A stretch of 64,000 bases of DNA from JAXDMK01 sp963790325 (GTDB lineage: Bacteria > Actinomycetota > Acidimicrobiia > Acidimicrobiales > AC-14), in assembly GCA_963790325.1 (NCBI GenBank), contig CAWBNY010000002.1, positions 496,001-560,000 on the forward strand, given 5' to 3'. The position numbers were made by a program, and so were the translations under genes. Below are positions 1-7,853 of this stretch, piece after piece (the first letter of the stretch is position 1; the number at the start of each line of letters is the position of its first letter). The notes under the pieces are model-generated. The model was given only the letters and a program-made list of their open reading frames with translations. It made no database searches and had not been told where the DNA came from.

Positions 1-4
1 CACA

Positions 5-736
5 GTGACCTTGTTTCGGACGGTGGGCCTCCACCGGCACTTCACCGTTGGCGACACCGTCGTCCGGGCCGTCGACGGCATCGACCTCACCGTGGGCGCA
101 GGCGAGTTCGTGAGCGTGATGGGCCCCAGCGGGTGCGGGAAGTCCACGCTGCTGCACCTGCTGGGCGGCCTCGACCGCCCGACGGCGGGCGAGATCCACT
201 TCGGCGACGTCCGGGTCGACGGCCTGAAGGAGGCGGCCTGGGCCCGGCTACGGCGCCGGCAAATCGGCTTCGTGTTCCAGGCCTACAACCTGATCGACGA
301 CCTCTCGGCCCGGGACAACCTCGAGCTTCCCGCCGTCCTGGCCGGCGCATCGGCGCATCGCGCCCGGGCTCGGGCCGACGAGCTGCTCGAGCAGCTTGGG
401 ATCGGAGCCAAGGCAGCGGTCGCGCCGTCGCACCTCTCGGGCGGTGAGCGGCAGCGGGTCGCCATCGGCCGGGCCCTGGTCAACGACCCGGACCTCGTGC
501 TGGCCGACGAGCCCACCGGGGCCCTCGACTCCCGGGCCACCACCGAGGTGCTGCAGATCCTGGGTCGCCTGCACGCCGGCGGACAGGCCATCGTCCTCGT
601 CACCCACGACCCGCGGGTGGCCACCCTGGCCGACCGGCTGCTCACCATGCGCGACGGGCAAGTGGTCGACGAGACGAATCTCGGCGGAGTCGGCGCGTCG
701 CCGGTGCTCGGTTTCGGCGATCTGCTGGAGCGCTGA
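5..736 (+). CDS. ABC transporter ATP-binding protein (MacB/LolD type)
   Basis: ATPase subunit that powers an FtsX-type membrane partner, probably for lipid, lipoprotein or peptide export or for cell-envelope signalling. The 243-aa protein has the full ABC set: Walker A GPSGCGKST at residues 40-48, a Q-loop in FVFQAYN, signature LSGGERQRV, Walker B VLADEPTGALD and the H-loop LVTHD. The sequence type (LTVGAGEFVSVMGPSG) is that of the MacB/LolD/FtsE-like group. The GTG at 5 is the first start in the window, so a start further upstream cannot be excluded. The permease begins 2 bases after the stop, so the two genes form an operon. Substrate unknown. Confidence 0.93.
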   Translation: MTLFRTVGLHRHFTVGDTVVRAVDGIDLTVGAGEFVSVMGPSGCGKSTLLHLLGGLDRPTAGEIHFGDVRVDGLKEAAWARLRRRQIGFVFQAYNLIDDLSARDNLELPAVLAGASAHRARARADELLEQLGIGAKAAVAPSHLSGGERQRVAIGRALVNDPDLVLADEPTGALDSRATTEVLQILGRLHAGGQAIVLVTHDPRVATLADRLLTMRDGQVVDETNLGGVGASPVLGFGDLLER

Positions 737-737
737 C

Positions 738-2489
738 GTGGTCCGCCTTGGACTCCGCCTCCTCGCCACCCGCCTGCGTCGGAGCCGGGCGTCGTCCGTG
801 CTGGTGGTCGTGGTCCTGGCCACCGCCGGCGCCGCCGGGACCAGCGCCGTCCTCCTCCGCAGCGCAGTGAGCGAGCCATGGGACCGGGCCTTCGCCGCCA
901 CCTACGGAGCCCAGGTACAGGTGGCCGGTTTCCGGAGCGTCGACGCCGCCGCCCTCGCCGCCCTGCCCGGCGTGGCCGAGAGCTCCGGGCCGGTCGTCGC
1001 CTCGATCCGGGAGCTGCGCCACGCCGGAGGCACCGCCGGTGTGGCCCTGGTCGGGATTCCCGACGACCTACGGGTCGACCGGCCGGCTGTCATCAAGGGG
1101 TCGTGGCGACCCGGGGCGGTGCTCATCGAGCGGTCGTTCGCCCGAGCCCTCGGCGTGGAGGTCGGCGATCAGGTCGACATCCAGGGGGCGATGTTCGAGG
1201 TCAGCGGCATCGCGGTGAGCGTGCGCACGCCCGGCTACCCGGCCACTGTCCCCGGCAGCGCGTTCACCGACATTGCCTCTGCGGCCGCGGCGGGGACAAC
1301 CGGCCCACAGCTGACCACCGTCGGTCTGCGCCTGACCCGCCCCGGAGACGAGGCGGCCGTGGCCCGGGCCGCGTCCCGTTACGGCATGGTGACCACGGCC
1401 TCGGCCATCCGGGCCGACGCCCTCGACCGGACCCGCCAGTTCCAGGTGGTGCTGGCCTCGTTCTCGATCCTGCTGCTGGCCGCCGCCGGCTTCCTCGTGG
1501 TGGTCCTACTGGGTGCCCGACTCCGCGCCCAGAGCCGGGAGCTGGTCCTGCTGCGCCTGATCGGCCTGACGCCGGGCCAGCTCGTCGGTCTGGTGGCCAT
1601 CGAGCACGCTGTCCTTGCCGCAGCGGGCGGGGTGGTTGGCGTCGGCGTCGCCCTGGCCGGGGGACGTCGGCTGGCGGCGACGGCGGCCACGTCGTTGGGC
1701 TCCACCACGCCCCACCTCGACGGGTCGGTCCTCGGTGTCGTGGGCGTGCTGGTCGTCGCAGCGGCGGCGGTGAGCGCGATGGCAGCCCGCCGGCCGACCG
1801 GCGCCGGGCCGACTGCGAGCACCCCCGTCCGACCGTCGACCGCCACTGCCCGGGCCCTTGCCGCCGGGCTGCCGGCGCCGGTGGCACTGGTGGCCAAGGA
1901 GGTGTCGTCATCGCGGGGGCGGGCCGCATCCACGATCGCAGCCGTCGCCCTGGCCGTCATGACCTCGGTCGCCGCCTTGGGGATGGAGGCCACGTTCCGT
2001 CACGAGCGCCGGCAGGCAGCAGCCCGGTCTGTGGCCGAGGCGCCGCCGCCCGGGGTGCCCGCGGTCCCCGCCACCGGCGGCGATGAGTCCGGGCTGCGTT
2101 CCCTCGTGTACGGGCTCCAAGCTGCGCTCGTCCTGGTGGCGCTGGCGTCCATCGTGGCGGTCGGACTGGTCAGCATCCGGGAGCGGCGCCGGGAGATCGC
2201 CGTGCTCAGCGCCATCGGGTTCTCGGGTCGCCAGCTAGCCGGCGCCACGGTGGCGGGCCAGGCCGTTCTGGCCGGCCTGGGTGCGCTGGTGGGCGTCCCC
2301 CTCGGCATCGGCTTCTTCCGGCTGGTTTACTCGCTGGCCAACGGATCCTCCGGCGGCTTGGTCGACGCCCCCCCAGTCCACCTAGCCGCCGTGGTGCCTG
2401 CGGCCATGCTGGTCGCCGGCTTGGTGGCGGCCCTCCCGGCGTCGGCGTTGCGACGGACGTCGGTGGCCACCGCCCTGGCGGCCTACTGA
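738..2489 (+). CDS. FtsX-like ABC permease
   Basis: Membrane subunit of the ABC system whose ATPase lies just upstream. GTG at 738 is chosen because it follows the ATPase stop by one base and is followed by a basic stretch and a hydrophobic segment (VLVVVVLATAGAAGTSAVLL), the usual first helix. The 583-aa protein has one N-terminal helix, a large extracytoplasmic domain (residues about 35-225), three helices (about 235-350), a linker rich in Pro/Thr and another helix cluster including a C-terminal FtsX block with the cytoplasmic REIAVLSAIGFSGRQL loop. This duplicated FtsX layout fits macrolide/lipoprotein-type exporters rather than cell-division FtsX. The open frame extends upstream to 396, but that part overlaps the ATPase. 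Confidence 0.88.
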   Translation: MVRLGLRLLATRLRRSRASSVLVVVVLATAGAAGTSAVLLRSAVSEPWDRAFAATYGAQVQVAGFRSVDAAALAALPGVAESSGPVVASIRELRHAGGTAGVALVGIPDDLRVDRPAVIKGSWRPGAVLIERSFARALGVEVGDQVDIQGAMFEVSGIAVSVRTPGYPATVPGSAFTDIASAAAAGTTGPQLTTVGLRLTRPGDEAAVARAASRYGMVTTASAIRADALDRTRQFQVVLASFSILLLAAAGFLVVVLLGARLRAQSRELVLLRLIGLTPGQLVGLVAIEHAVLAAAGGVVGVGVALAGGRRLAATAATSLGSTTPHLDGSVLGVVGVLVVAAAAVSAMAARRPTGAGPTASTPVRPSTATARALAAGLPAPVALVAKEVSSSRGRAASTIAAVALAVMTSVAALGMEATFRHERRQAAARSVAEAPPPGVPAVPATGGDESGLRSLVYGLQAALVLVALASIVAVGLVSIRERRREIAVLSAIGFSGRQLAGATVAGQAVLAGLGALVGVPLGIGFFRLVYSLANGSSGGLVDAPPVHLAAVVPAAMLVAGLVAALPASALRRTSVATALAAY

Positions 2490-2719
2490 AGGAGAGCCCG
2501 ATCGAGGATCCCGGGGATTGCGCAAGCCGCGTCGTTCGAGGGAGCTGTAACGACGGCGTTCTGCATCCTGGGCGACAGCGATTAGTTGGATGGCTGCCTG
2601 TTCGACAGCCCCGGCTCGCAGCGGAGTCGACGGCCCACTCTCGCTCCTAATTCCGGGGTCCTCGCCTCGGCCCGCTGTGCCCTGATCGCCGGGTCAACGA
2701 CCGCTATCACTGTGCATTC

Positions 2720-3011
2720 CGAGCGGGCCGGTGCTGCTGTCCCGTTCCGGGCAACGCCTCGACCGCCACGGTGCCACCCGGATCGTGCGGCGGGTCGCCA
2801 AGAATGCGGGGATCTCCAAGAGGATCTCGCCCCACTCGCTTCGTCACAGCTTCATCACTGCGCTCTCGACGCCGGCGTTCCTCTCCGTGACGTCCAGATC
2901 GCTGCTCGTCACGCTGATCCCCGTACGACAACCCGCTACGACCGGGCCCGCCACAACCTGGACCGGCATGCCAGCTACGTCGTTTCCGCATTCGTCGCCG
3001 GAGGGGCCTAA
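2720..3011 (+). pseudogene. Tyrosine recombinase, 3' fragment
   Basis: C-terminal remnant of a phage-type integrase. One frame reads SGQRLDRHGATRIVRRV and SPHSLRHSF (the H-x-x-R catalytic box). After a one-base loss near 2868 a second frame continues to ARHADPRTTTRYDRARHN, with the catalytic Tyr in TTRYDR, and ends at 3011. About 310 bp including the downstream hairpin closely match 10716-11031, where a longer copy of the same gene lies in the same orientation. The N-terminal two thirds are missing. Upstream bases 2490-2719 hold no recognisable gene. Not expected to make an active enzyme. Confidence 0.85.
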
Positions 3012-3021
3012 TCGCCCCTCC
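3000..3021 (+). terminator. Hairpin overlapping the recombinase stop codon
   Basis: GGAGGGGC (3000-3007) pairs perfectly with GCCCCTCC (3014-3021) around a 6-base loop that contains the TAA stop. The same hairpin follows the other recombinase copy at 10995-11016, so it is part of the mobile unit. There is no U-tract, so terminator function is inferred. Confidence 0.5.
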
Positions 3022-3358
3022 CGGCACGTTTGCGCTCCCGGCGTGCCCGGTGACGTGGGCGTTATGGGCGTGCCCGATAGGCGTCGCCCCGGGAACGAGT
3101 GTTCGGCTGGCGTCTCCGGCGGCAGTAACCCCGCCTACGCCCTGAACGGCACTTTCGCTACGCGGCCTGGTGCAGCCCGCCGCACGTTCGGGGACGCGCG
3201 TTCGGGGCAGTCGGCGTCCGTCCGAGCGCACCCGTACCCGTCTGATCTGTTCGGTTCGGGCAGGCGCCAGCCGCGGATGCGTCATTACCAGTCACGCTGA
3301 CAGGTACAACGCCGCCACGGGCCGGTGGAGCTTGTGCCGCGCGTGCCGGGGTCGGTCG
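3022..3358. other. Intergenic, no gene recognised
   Basis: Between the recombinase remnant and the membrane protein gene. Open frames cross it, but none has a ribosome binding site, a conserved motif or credible composition. The first 15 bases still belong to the repeat shared with 11016-11031. Confidence 0.5.
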
Positions 3359-4015
3359 CTATCCGGCGTTGCTCGCCCCGGCGCCTGGGCTCGCCGCGGC
3401 TCGCGGCCGATCGGCGGGCCGGGATGCGGGTTCGCCGTCTCGCAGCCACGCCAGCCCCAGAGGCACGAGGGCGACGACGAACATGGCGGTGCTGGCGAGT
3501 GCGATGGCTTCGACGTCGGGGATGTTGCCAGCGGGGAACAGGACGGCAGCCAGAGCCAGCAGCGGCCCGCAGCCGACGGGCCGGATGCGCGCTCTCCACG
3601 CCGCCACGCCAAGCGCGACGAAACCGAGTGGGAAGAGGGCACCGGGCACGAACAGGGCGAGGCCGCTGGCGGCACTGTCGGCGTCCTCCAGGCTGGCGCC
3701 GTCAGGAAGGCCGGCGTGGATGCTGTCGATCCCGAAGCCGACCCCGCCCGCGCAACCAAGCGCGGCAAGGACGAGGAGGACCACCGCCGCCCGCGGGAAG
3801 GAGCCCTCGACGGCCCGGACGATCCCTACGGCGGCGACCAACAGGCCGGCCATGGCGTAGACGAGCAGCGCTCCTCCGAGCTCGTCGGCGTTGAGGCCGC
3901 CGTCGCTCATGATGAACGCCACGAAACTCGTCACCAGCAACAGCGGTCCGGCGACCATGGCGGCGCCGAACAGTCGCCACATCGCTGGCGAGGACCCACG
4001 TGACTCCACTTTCAT
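3359..4015 (-). CDS. Hypothetical multi-pass membrane protein
   Basis: Unrecognised 218-aa membrane protein with about six hydrophobic helices (for example AAMVAGPLLLVTSFVAFIM, VYAMAGLLVAAVGIV, AAVVLLVLAALGCAGGVGFG, LALFVPGALFPLGFVALGVAA, LLALAAVLFPAG, TAMFVVALVPLGLAWL) and a short Ala/Arg-rich cytoplasmic tail. I place the start at the ATG at 4015, directly preceded by the strong Shine-Dalgarno GGAGGGGGG; an in-frame ATG at 4030 is the alternative. It is divergent from a TetR gene that starts 75 bp away, with repeated GTTCAA motifs between them, so that regulator probably controls it. Function unknown; a sensor, transporter or stress membrane protein is possible. Confidence 0.72.
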   Translation of the reverse strand: MKVESRGSSPAMWRLFGAAMVAGPLLLVTSFVAFIMSDGGLNADELGGALLVYAMAGLLVAAVGIVRAVEGSFPRAAVVLLVLAALGCAGGVGFGIDSIHAGLPDGASLEDADSAASGLALFVPGALFPLGFVALGVAAWRARIRPVGCGPLLALAAVLFPAGNIPDVEAIALASTAMFVVALVPLGLAWLRDGEPASRPADRPRAAASPGAGASNAG

Positions 4016-4036
4016 CCCCCCCTCCGTCATTGATTG

Positions 4037-4069
4037 GAACCCTGTTCAAATGACTTGTACTCCGTTCAA
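4037..4069. promoter_or_regulatory. Candidate TetR operator between divergent genes
   Basis: The motif GTTCAA occurs at 4044-4049 and again at 4064-4069, exactly 20 bp (two helical turns) apart. The left copy is also half of the inverted repeat GAAC-CCT-GTTC (4037-4047). It lies between the membrane protein start (4015) and the TetR start (4090). Assignment as the TetR site is inference. Confidence 0.45.
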
Positions 4070-4089
4070 CCGGTATCGTCAAGGGCCTG

Positions 4090-4749
4090 GTGAAGGATGA
4101 GTCGCGATCGCAGACGCGCCGGGCTCGGCAGGCGGCCCAAACGCGGTGTGACATCCTCACCGCGGCGCGCCAGCTGTTTGCGGTAAGGGGATACGCGGCC
4201 ACGTCGCTGGCGGAGATCGCCGCCGCCGCTGGCACCTCGATTCAGACGATCTACGACAGCATCGGAGGCAAGGCCACGCTCGTCGCCGCCCTCAACGACT
4301 TGATCGACGAGGAGGGTGGCGTCGCCCCGCTCGCCGGCCGCATCGCGACCGAGACCGATCCCCGCCAGCTGCTCGACATTGCCGTCTCCATCACCCACAA
4401 CATCTGCGGCCGCTGCGGCGACATCGTCGGCGCCGTCTACGGCGCGGCCCACATCGAGGCAGTCCTCGCCGAAGTCCGCGACGAGTCCCGGCGCCGCCAC
4501 CGTGAGGGCATCTTCCGGCTCACCGGACGGATCGCCGGACTCGGCGGCCTCCGCCCCGACCTGGACGTCGCCCGGGCCGCGGACGTCATCGCCGTGCTCA
4601 CCGACCCCCAGGTCGTTCGCACCTTCGTCGTGGACTACGACTGGTCATGGGATACCTGGCACGCGTGGGCCCTCGACACGCTGACCGCCATCGTCCTTGC
4701 TGACCCGGCGGCGCCACCGAGGGACCGGCGCACCAAGCGCAACGGATGA
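4090..4749 (+). CDS. TetR/AcrR family transcriptional regulator
   Basis: 219-aa one-component regulator. The N-terminal helix-turn-helix is clear: CDILTAARQLFAVRGYAATSL, then LAEIAAAAGTSIQTIYDSIGGKATLVAAL (residues about 20-70), with a recognition helix TSIQTIYDSIG. The C-terminal ligand and dimer domain is helical and carries two nearby cysteines (ICGRCGD), unusual for the family and possibly redox or metal responsive. Start is GTG at 4090. The gene is divergent from the membrane protein at 3359-4015, the classical arrangement for a repressor controlling an adjacent membrane gene. Ligand unknown. Confidence 0.88.
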   Translation: MKDESRSQTRRARQAAQTRCDILTAARQLFAVRGYAATSLAEIAAAAGTSIQTIYDSIGGKATLVAALNDLIDEEGGVAPLAGRIATETDPRQLLDIAVSITHNICGRCGDIVGAVYGAAHIEAVLAEVRDESRRRHREGIFRLTGRIAGLGGLRPDLDVARAADVIAVLTDPQVVRTFVVDYDWSWDTWHAWALDTLTAIVLADPAAPPRDRRTKRNG

Positions 4750-5209
4750 CCCGCGTCTCCAGCCGGACACCACCAGCCGACTGACACTGGCAGGTACTGA
4801 ACACTTCCGAGGGGAAGAGCGGCTGACTAGTCGTCGCTAGTGAGTCGCGGGGCGCCCCCAAACGACGGGCAAGGCGACTCCGTCCACTGCCCCGAACCGC
4901 CGGCTCCTGGGCACGGCGTACCGTGTCAGCTGAACGTGGACGATCACGGGGACCGAGGCGGAGAGCCGGCTTGCTGGTGGACCGGGTCTGCACGGGGTGC
5001 GGCTCATTCATGGCGGACGGTGCTGGGCACGATTTCGATGTCCAACAGGCCTCCACAAGCGGTCGCGAAGGCGACCTGGTTCTCTAGAGAGAGGCCGGAG
5101 CATTGCAACCTCCGCGGTAGCCACCTGGCGGCGAGCCGGGGGGAGACATCATGTTGCGATGAGCGATTTGACCCATGTGAGCTTCGACGCCGAGCATCCA
5201 GTGACGAGG
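4750..5209. other. Intergenic, no gene recognised
   Basis: Space between a plus-strand and a minus-strand TetR gene, of mixed composition and less GC-rich than its neighbours. No ORF in it has a plausible start signal or motif, and no tRNA or IS end was seen. Confidence 0.5.
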
Positions 5210-5875
5210 TCAGCCGAGTGCGTCAGGTGAAGGGCACAGCAGTTGCTCGACAAGAGTGCGGCTCAGCCACTCTAGGTAGTGGTCTGCGTACCACCCACGC
5301 CGTATCCGTAGTAGCTGGTACACCTCGGAGCTTCCGATGGCCCACGCCGTGTCGGTGCTCTCCTCACGCGAGTGTCGCAAGCGGTCTTCGGGGATCATCC
5401 CGATGAGGACAGCGAAGCTCTCGTGCCGCCGTCGAAGCTCGGCCTCGAGATTTGCAGCGATCGTGTCGTCGACTGCGGCCGCCTGACGAAAGACGGATTG
5501 CACTGGCGCCGACCGTTCCTGAATGGAAGCGATGAGCGCCGCCATCATCCGCACCTGAGCCTCGGGGTCCGCATCTTCGGCGATGGCGGCGAAGCTCGGC
5601 CGGTCGGACATCATCACGTCCTCGTCGTCGCCGGCGACCACGGCATTGACGACCAGCTGCAGCAGCTCCGCCTTGCTGCTGCCTGCCTTGTAGACCGACT
5701 GCAGCGCCACGCCGGCGGTCCTCGCGATGTCGGCGATCGTCGTGTCCGTGTAGCCCTTGGCCACGAAGAGCCGCTGGGCTGCGGCGATCACCCGCCGGCG
5801 CGTGGCCCGGCGTTCCTCTTCGGCCCGCTGGCGCCGCTTGGTGGCGTCGTATGGCCGTCTGCTGGTGTCGGTCAC
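5210..5875 (-). CDS. TetR family transcriptional regulator
   Basis: 221-aa regulator with an N-terminal HTH: RRRVIAAAQRLFVAKGYTDTTIADIA, then RTAGVALQSVYKAGSSKAELLQLVV (residues about 25-75). The C-terminal domain is helical. GTG at 5875 is chosen because the protein then begins TDTSRRPYDATKRR, a typical basic leader, and because the alternative ATG at 5905 would put the perfect palindrome at 5895-5910 over the start codon. The gene is divergent from the mycothiol-isomerase-like/cupin/hemerythrin operon (5937 onward), which it probably represses. Confidence 0.87.
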   Translation of the reverse strand: MTDTSRRPYDATKRRQRAEEERRATRRRVIAAAQRLFVAKGYTDTTIADIARTAGVALQSVYKAGSSKAELLQLVVNAVVAGDDEDVMMSDRPSFAAIAEDADPEAQVRMMAALIASIQERSAPVQSVFRQAAAVDDTIAANLEAELRRRHESFAVLIGMIPEDRLRHSREESTDTAWAIGSSEVYQLLRIRRGWYADHYLEWLSRTLVEQLLCPSPDALG

Positions 5876-5894
5876 GCTCTTGACAGTAGACCAT

Positions 5895-5910
5895 AATTCT
5901 GCCAAGAATT
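5895..5910. promoter_or_regulatory. Palindromic operator, probable TetR site
   Basis: Perfect inverted repeat AATTCT-GCCA-AGAATT. It sits midway between the divergent starts at 5875 and 5937 and is AT-rich in a GC-rich context. Binding by the adjacent TetR protein is inferred from position and symmetry. Confidence 0.6.
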
Positions 5911-5936
5911 GAGCTCTACGCTAATAGGAGGTTGCT

Positions 5937-6504
5937 GTGACCGACCCGATCGATGCCACGACCGCTCTCGAGTGTTCCTACGACATGCTGGCGAAGGTCG
6001 TCGCAAACCTCGGGCCCGGCCAGCTCGAGCGCGCCGACGTGCTGCCCGGAGTGGGACGTGCGCGGGCTGCTCAACCACATCCTGGGCGGGGCGATCATGT
6101 ACACCCTCGTCAACGCCGGCCAGGTGGCGGGCGAGGACGCAGGCGACGTCATCGGCGACGATCCGATCCACGCCCTGACGGTGACATCGGCCGCCAACGT
6201 GTCCTCCTGGCGCCAGCCCGGCGCCCTGGACGGGGACCGCACGTATCCGTGGGGGACGTTCCCTGCCGGCGCCGGCCTGGTCATCAACGTGGGCGAGGTC
6301 GCACTTCACGCCTGGGACCTGGCCCAAGCCACCGGCCAGAACGCCTACATCGACCCCGATGTCGCCCAGGTGATCTACGACTTCTATCGCCGCATCCCCA
6401 TGGAAGGCATGCGATCGAGCGGTGTCTACGGGCCGGAGACCAGCGTTCCGGAGACGGCGCCGATCCAGCAGCGGCTCCTCGGTTTTCTCGGCCGGCTGCC
6501 GTAG
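5937..6504 (+). pseudogene. Maleylpyruvate isomerase-like (TIGR03086/DinB-type) protein, frameshifted
   Basis: Mycothiol-dependent isomerase-like four-helix metal-binding protein. The first frame begins at GTG 5937 with a strong AGGAGG at 5926-5931 and reads MTDPIDATTALECSYDMLAK. Near 6045 the reading moves to the next frame, which carries the family hallmark CPEWDVRGLLNHILGG, the metal-region LHAWDLAQATG and the C-terminus ending at 6504. The family normally has PTPCPEWDV at the junction, so about two bases are missing from a C run. First gene of an operon with the cupin and hemerythrin genes. Either a true frameshift or a sequence error; all other conserved parts are intact. Confidence 0.8.
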
Positions 6505-7077
6505 ATGAACACCCTGAGGTCCCCGATTCCCGGGGTCGAAAGTCGGGCAGCTCGGTCGCCGGCGGCGGCCATCGTCGTACGGGCGCAGGACGCAGAGGAG
6601 CTCGAGTTCCCTGACGGGTCCTCAATGCGCCTCCTCAGCGACAGCCCGGCCACCGGTGGAACATTGAGCGTGCATCGCGCCACATTGCGGCCCGGCGGCC
6701 TGGGCGCCGGCCCGCACCACCACCTGACCGCCACCGAGGTGTTCTACGTGCTGAGAGGTTCGGTCCAGCTCCTGGTCGGCGAAGTGCTCGTGGTGGTGAC
6801 CGAGGGCGACCTTGCGGTGGTTCCTCCCGGCGTGGCCCATGCGTTCGCAGCGGCGCCCGGCGGTGATGCGGAGCTCCTCGTGGCTGTGACTCCCGGGATC
6901 GAGCGGTTCGAGCTGTTCAGGCGGCTGGCCCGGCTCGTCCCCGGCGCCGAAGCGCCGGGGACGCTCCTCGACGACCAGTCTCCCTACGACACCTACCGCA
7001 GCGACAGCCCGGCCTGGCGACAGGCGAAACACCTTGACCGACCCACCCCGACGCCAGCAGCGAAGGAGACGCAATGA
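6505..7077 (+). CDS. Cupin-domain protein
   Basis: 190-aa protein with one cupin barrel. Motif 1 is G(A)GPHHHLTATEVFYVLRGSVQL (two or three His plus Glu as metal ligands). Motif 2 is LAVVPPGVAHAFAAAPGGDAELL (His ligand). The start ATG follows the preceding stop directly, and the stop overlaps the hemerythrin start (ATGA at 7074), so the genes are translationally coupled. It probably binds a metal and a small carboxylate or aromatic substrate, as dioxygenase/isomerase cupins do. The exact reaction cannot be told from sequence. Residues after 150 are a family-unlike charged tail. Confidence 0.85.
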   Translation: MNTLRSPIPGVESRAARSPAAAIVVRAQDAEELEFPDGSSMRLLSDSPATGGTLSVHRATLRPGGLGAGPHHHLTATEVFYVLRGSVQLLVGEVLVVVTEGDLAVVPPGVAHAFAAAPGGDAELLVAVTPGIERFELFRRLARLVPGAEAPGTLLDDQSPYDTYRSDSPAWRQAKHLDRPTPTPAAKETQ

Positions 7078-7706
7078 CCGAGCACCGGACCTTGAACACC
7101 GTCATCCATGCCGCCGTCCGCCGCGACCTCCGTCGCTTCGACGAAGCACTGGCGCACCTCCCCGACGGCTCCCGAGCACGGGCCGATCAGCTCACGACCG
7201 CCTGGGACCACTTCTCCTACCAGCTCCACCGGCATCACGAGGACGAGGAGACGTTCTTCTGGCCGGCATTTGAGCAGCTCGGTGTGGACACCTCGCTGGT
7301 CGAGGAGCTGCAGGGCGAACACGACCAGATGGTCGCCGCACTCACCACCGCCGACGCGACGATGAAGACCTTCGGCCTCGACCCCTCCGCCGCCAACACC
7401 GAGGAGGCGCGACGCACTGTCGTCGAACTGGGTCGCGTGCTCGACGACCATCTCGCCTACGAGGAGCGCACGATGGAACCCTTCTCCGCGACGCACAAGG
7501 ACACCAAGGAGCACAAGACGGCCGAGGCCGCGGCGCGCAAGGCGCACACCGAAGGGGCGGGGACGTTCTTCGCCTGGCTGAACGACCACTGCGACTCCGA
7601 CGCCGCCCGCGCCCTGCGCCGCGAGGTGCCGGCCCCGGTGCTGTTTTTCATCCTGCGGGTCGGCGGACGCGACTACAACCGCCGAATCGCACCGGCCTGG
7701 GCCTGA
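7074..7706 (+). CDS. Hemerythrin-domain protein
   Basis: 210-aa protein whose first 150 residues form a hemerythrin-like four-helix bundle. The expected di-iron ligands appear in order: an N-terminal VIHAAVRRDLRRF helix, LHRHHEDEETFFWP (H-x3-E region), LQGEHDQMVAAL and LDDHLAYEERTMEP. The tail (FFAWLNDHCDSDAARALRREVP onward) resembles the C-terminal extension seen in actinobacterial cytosolic hemerythrins. Likely binds O2, NO or iron, or senses redox state. ATGA overlap with the cupin gene indicates coupling. Third gene of the operon facing the TetR at 5210-5875. Confidence 0.87.
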   Translation: MTEHRTLNTVIHAAVRRDLRRFDEALAHLPDGSRARADQLTTAWDHFSYQLHRHHEDEETFFWPAFEQLGVDTSLVEELQGEHDQMVAALTTADATMKTFGLDPSAANTEEARRTVVELGRVLDDHLAYEERTMEPFSATHKDTKEHKTAEAAARKAHTEGAGTFFAWLNDHCDSDAARALRREVPAPVLFFILRVGGRDYNRRIAPAWA

Positions 7707-7853
7707 GCCGAGGGCCGCGCCGGCGACGGCTCTCTCGCAGCGACCCTCGCCGCAGGACCCGTTTGAGGGAGAGCGGGCCAGCAGGGGCGGAATGGACGTC
7801 AGCAGCGAGGCGGCCAAGTCGGAAGCGCACTACCGGGCCGGATCGTCCCATAA

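Noticed and set aside
396..737. Longer FtsX protein starting inside the ABC ATPase gene
   Set aside because: The frame is open, but its translation there is Arg/Ser/Pro-rich shadow sequence; the GTG at 738 gives a normal N-terminus.
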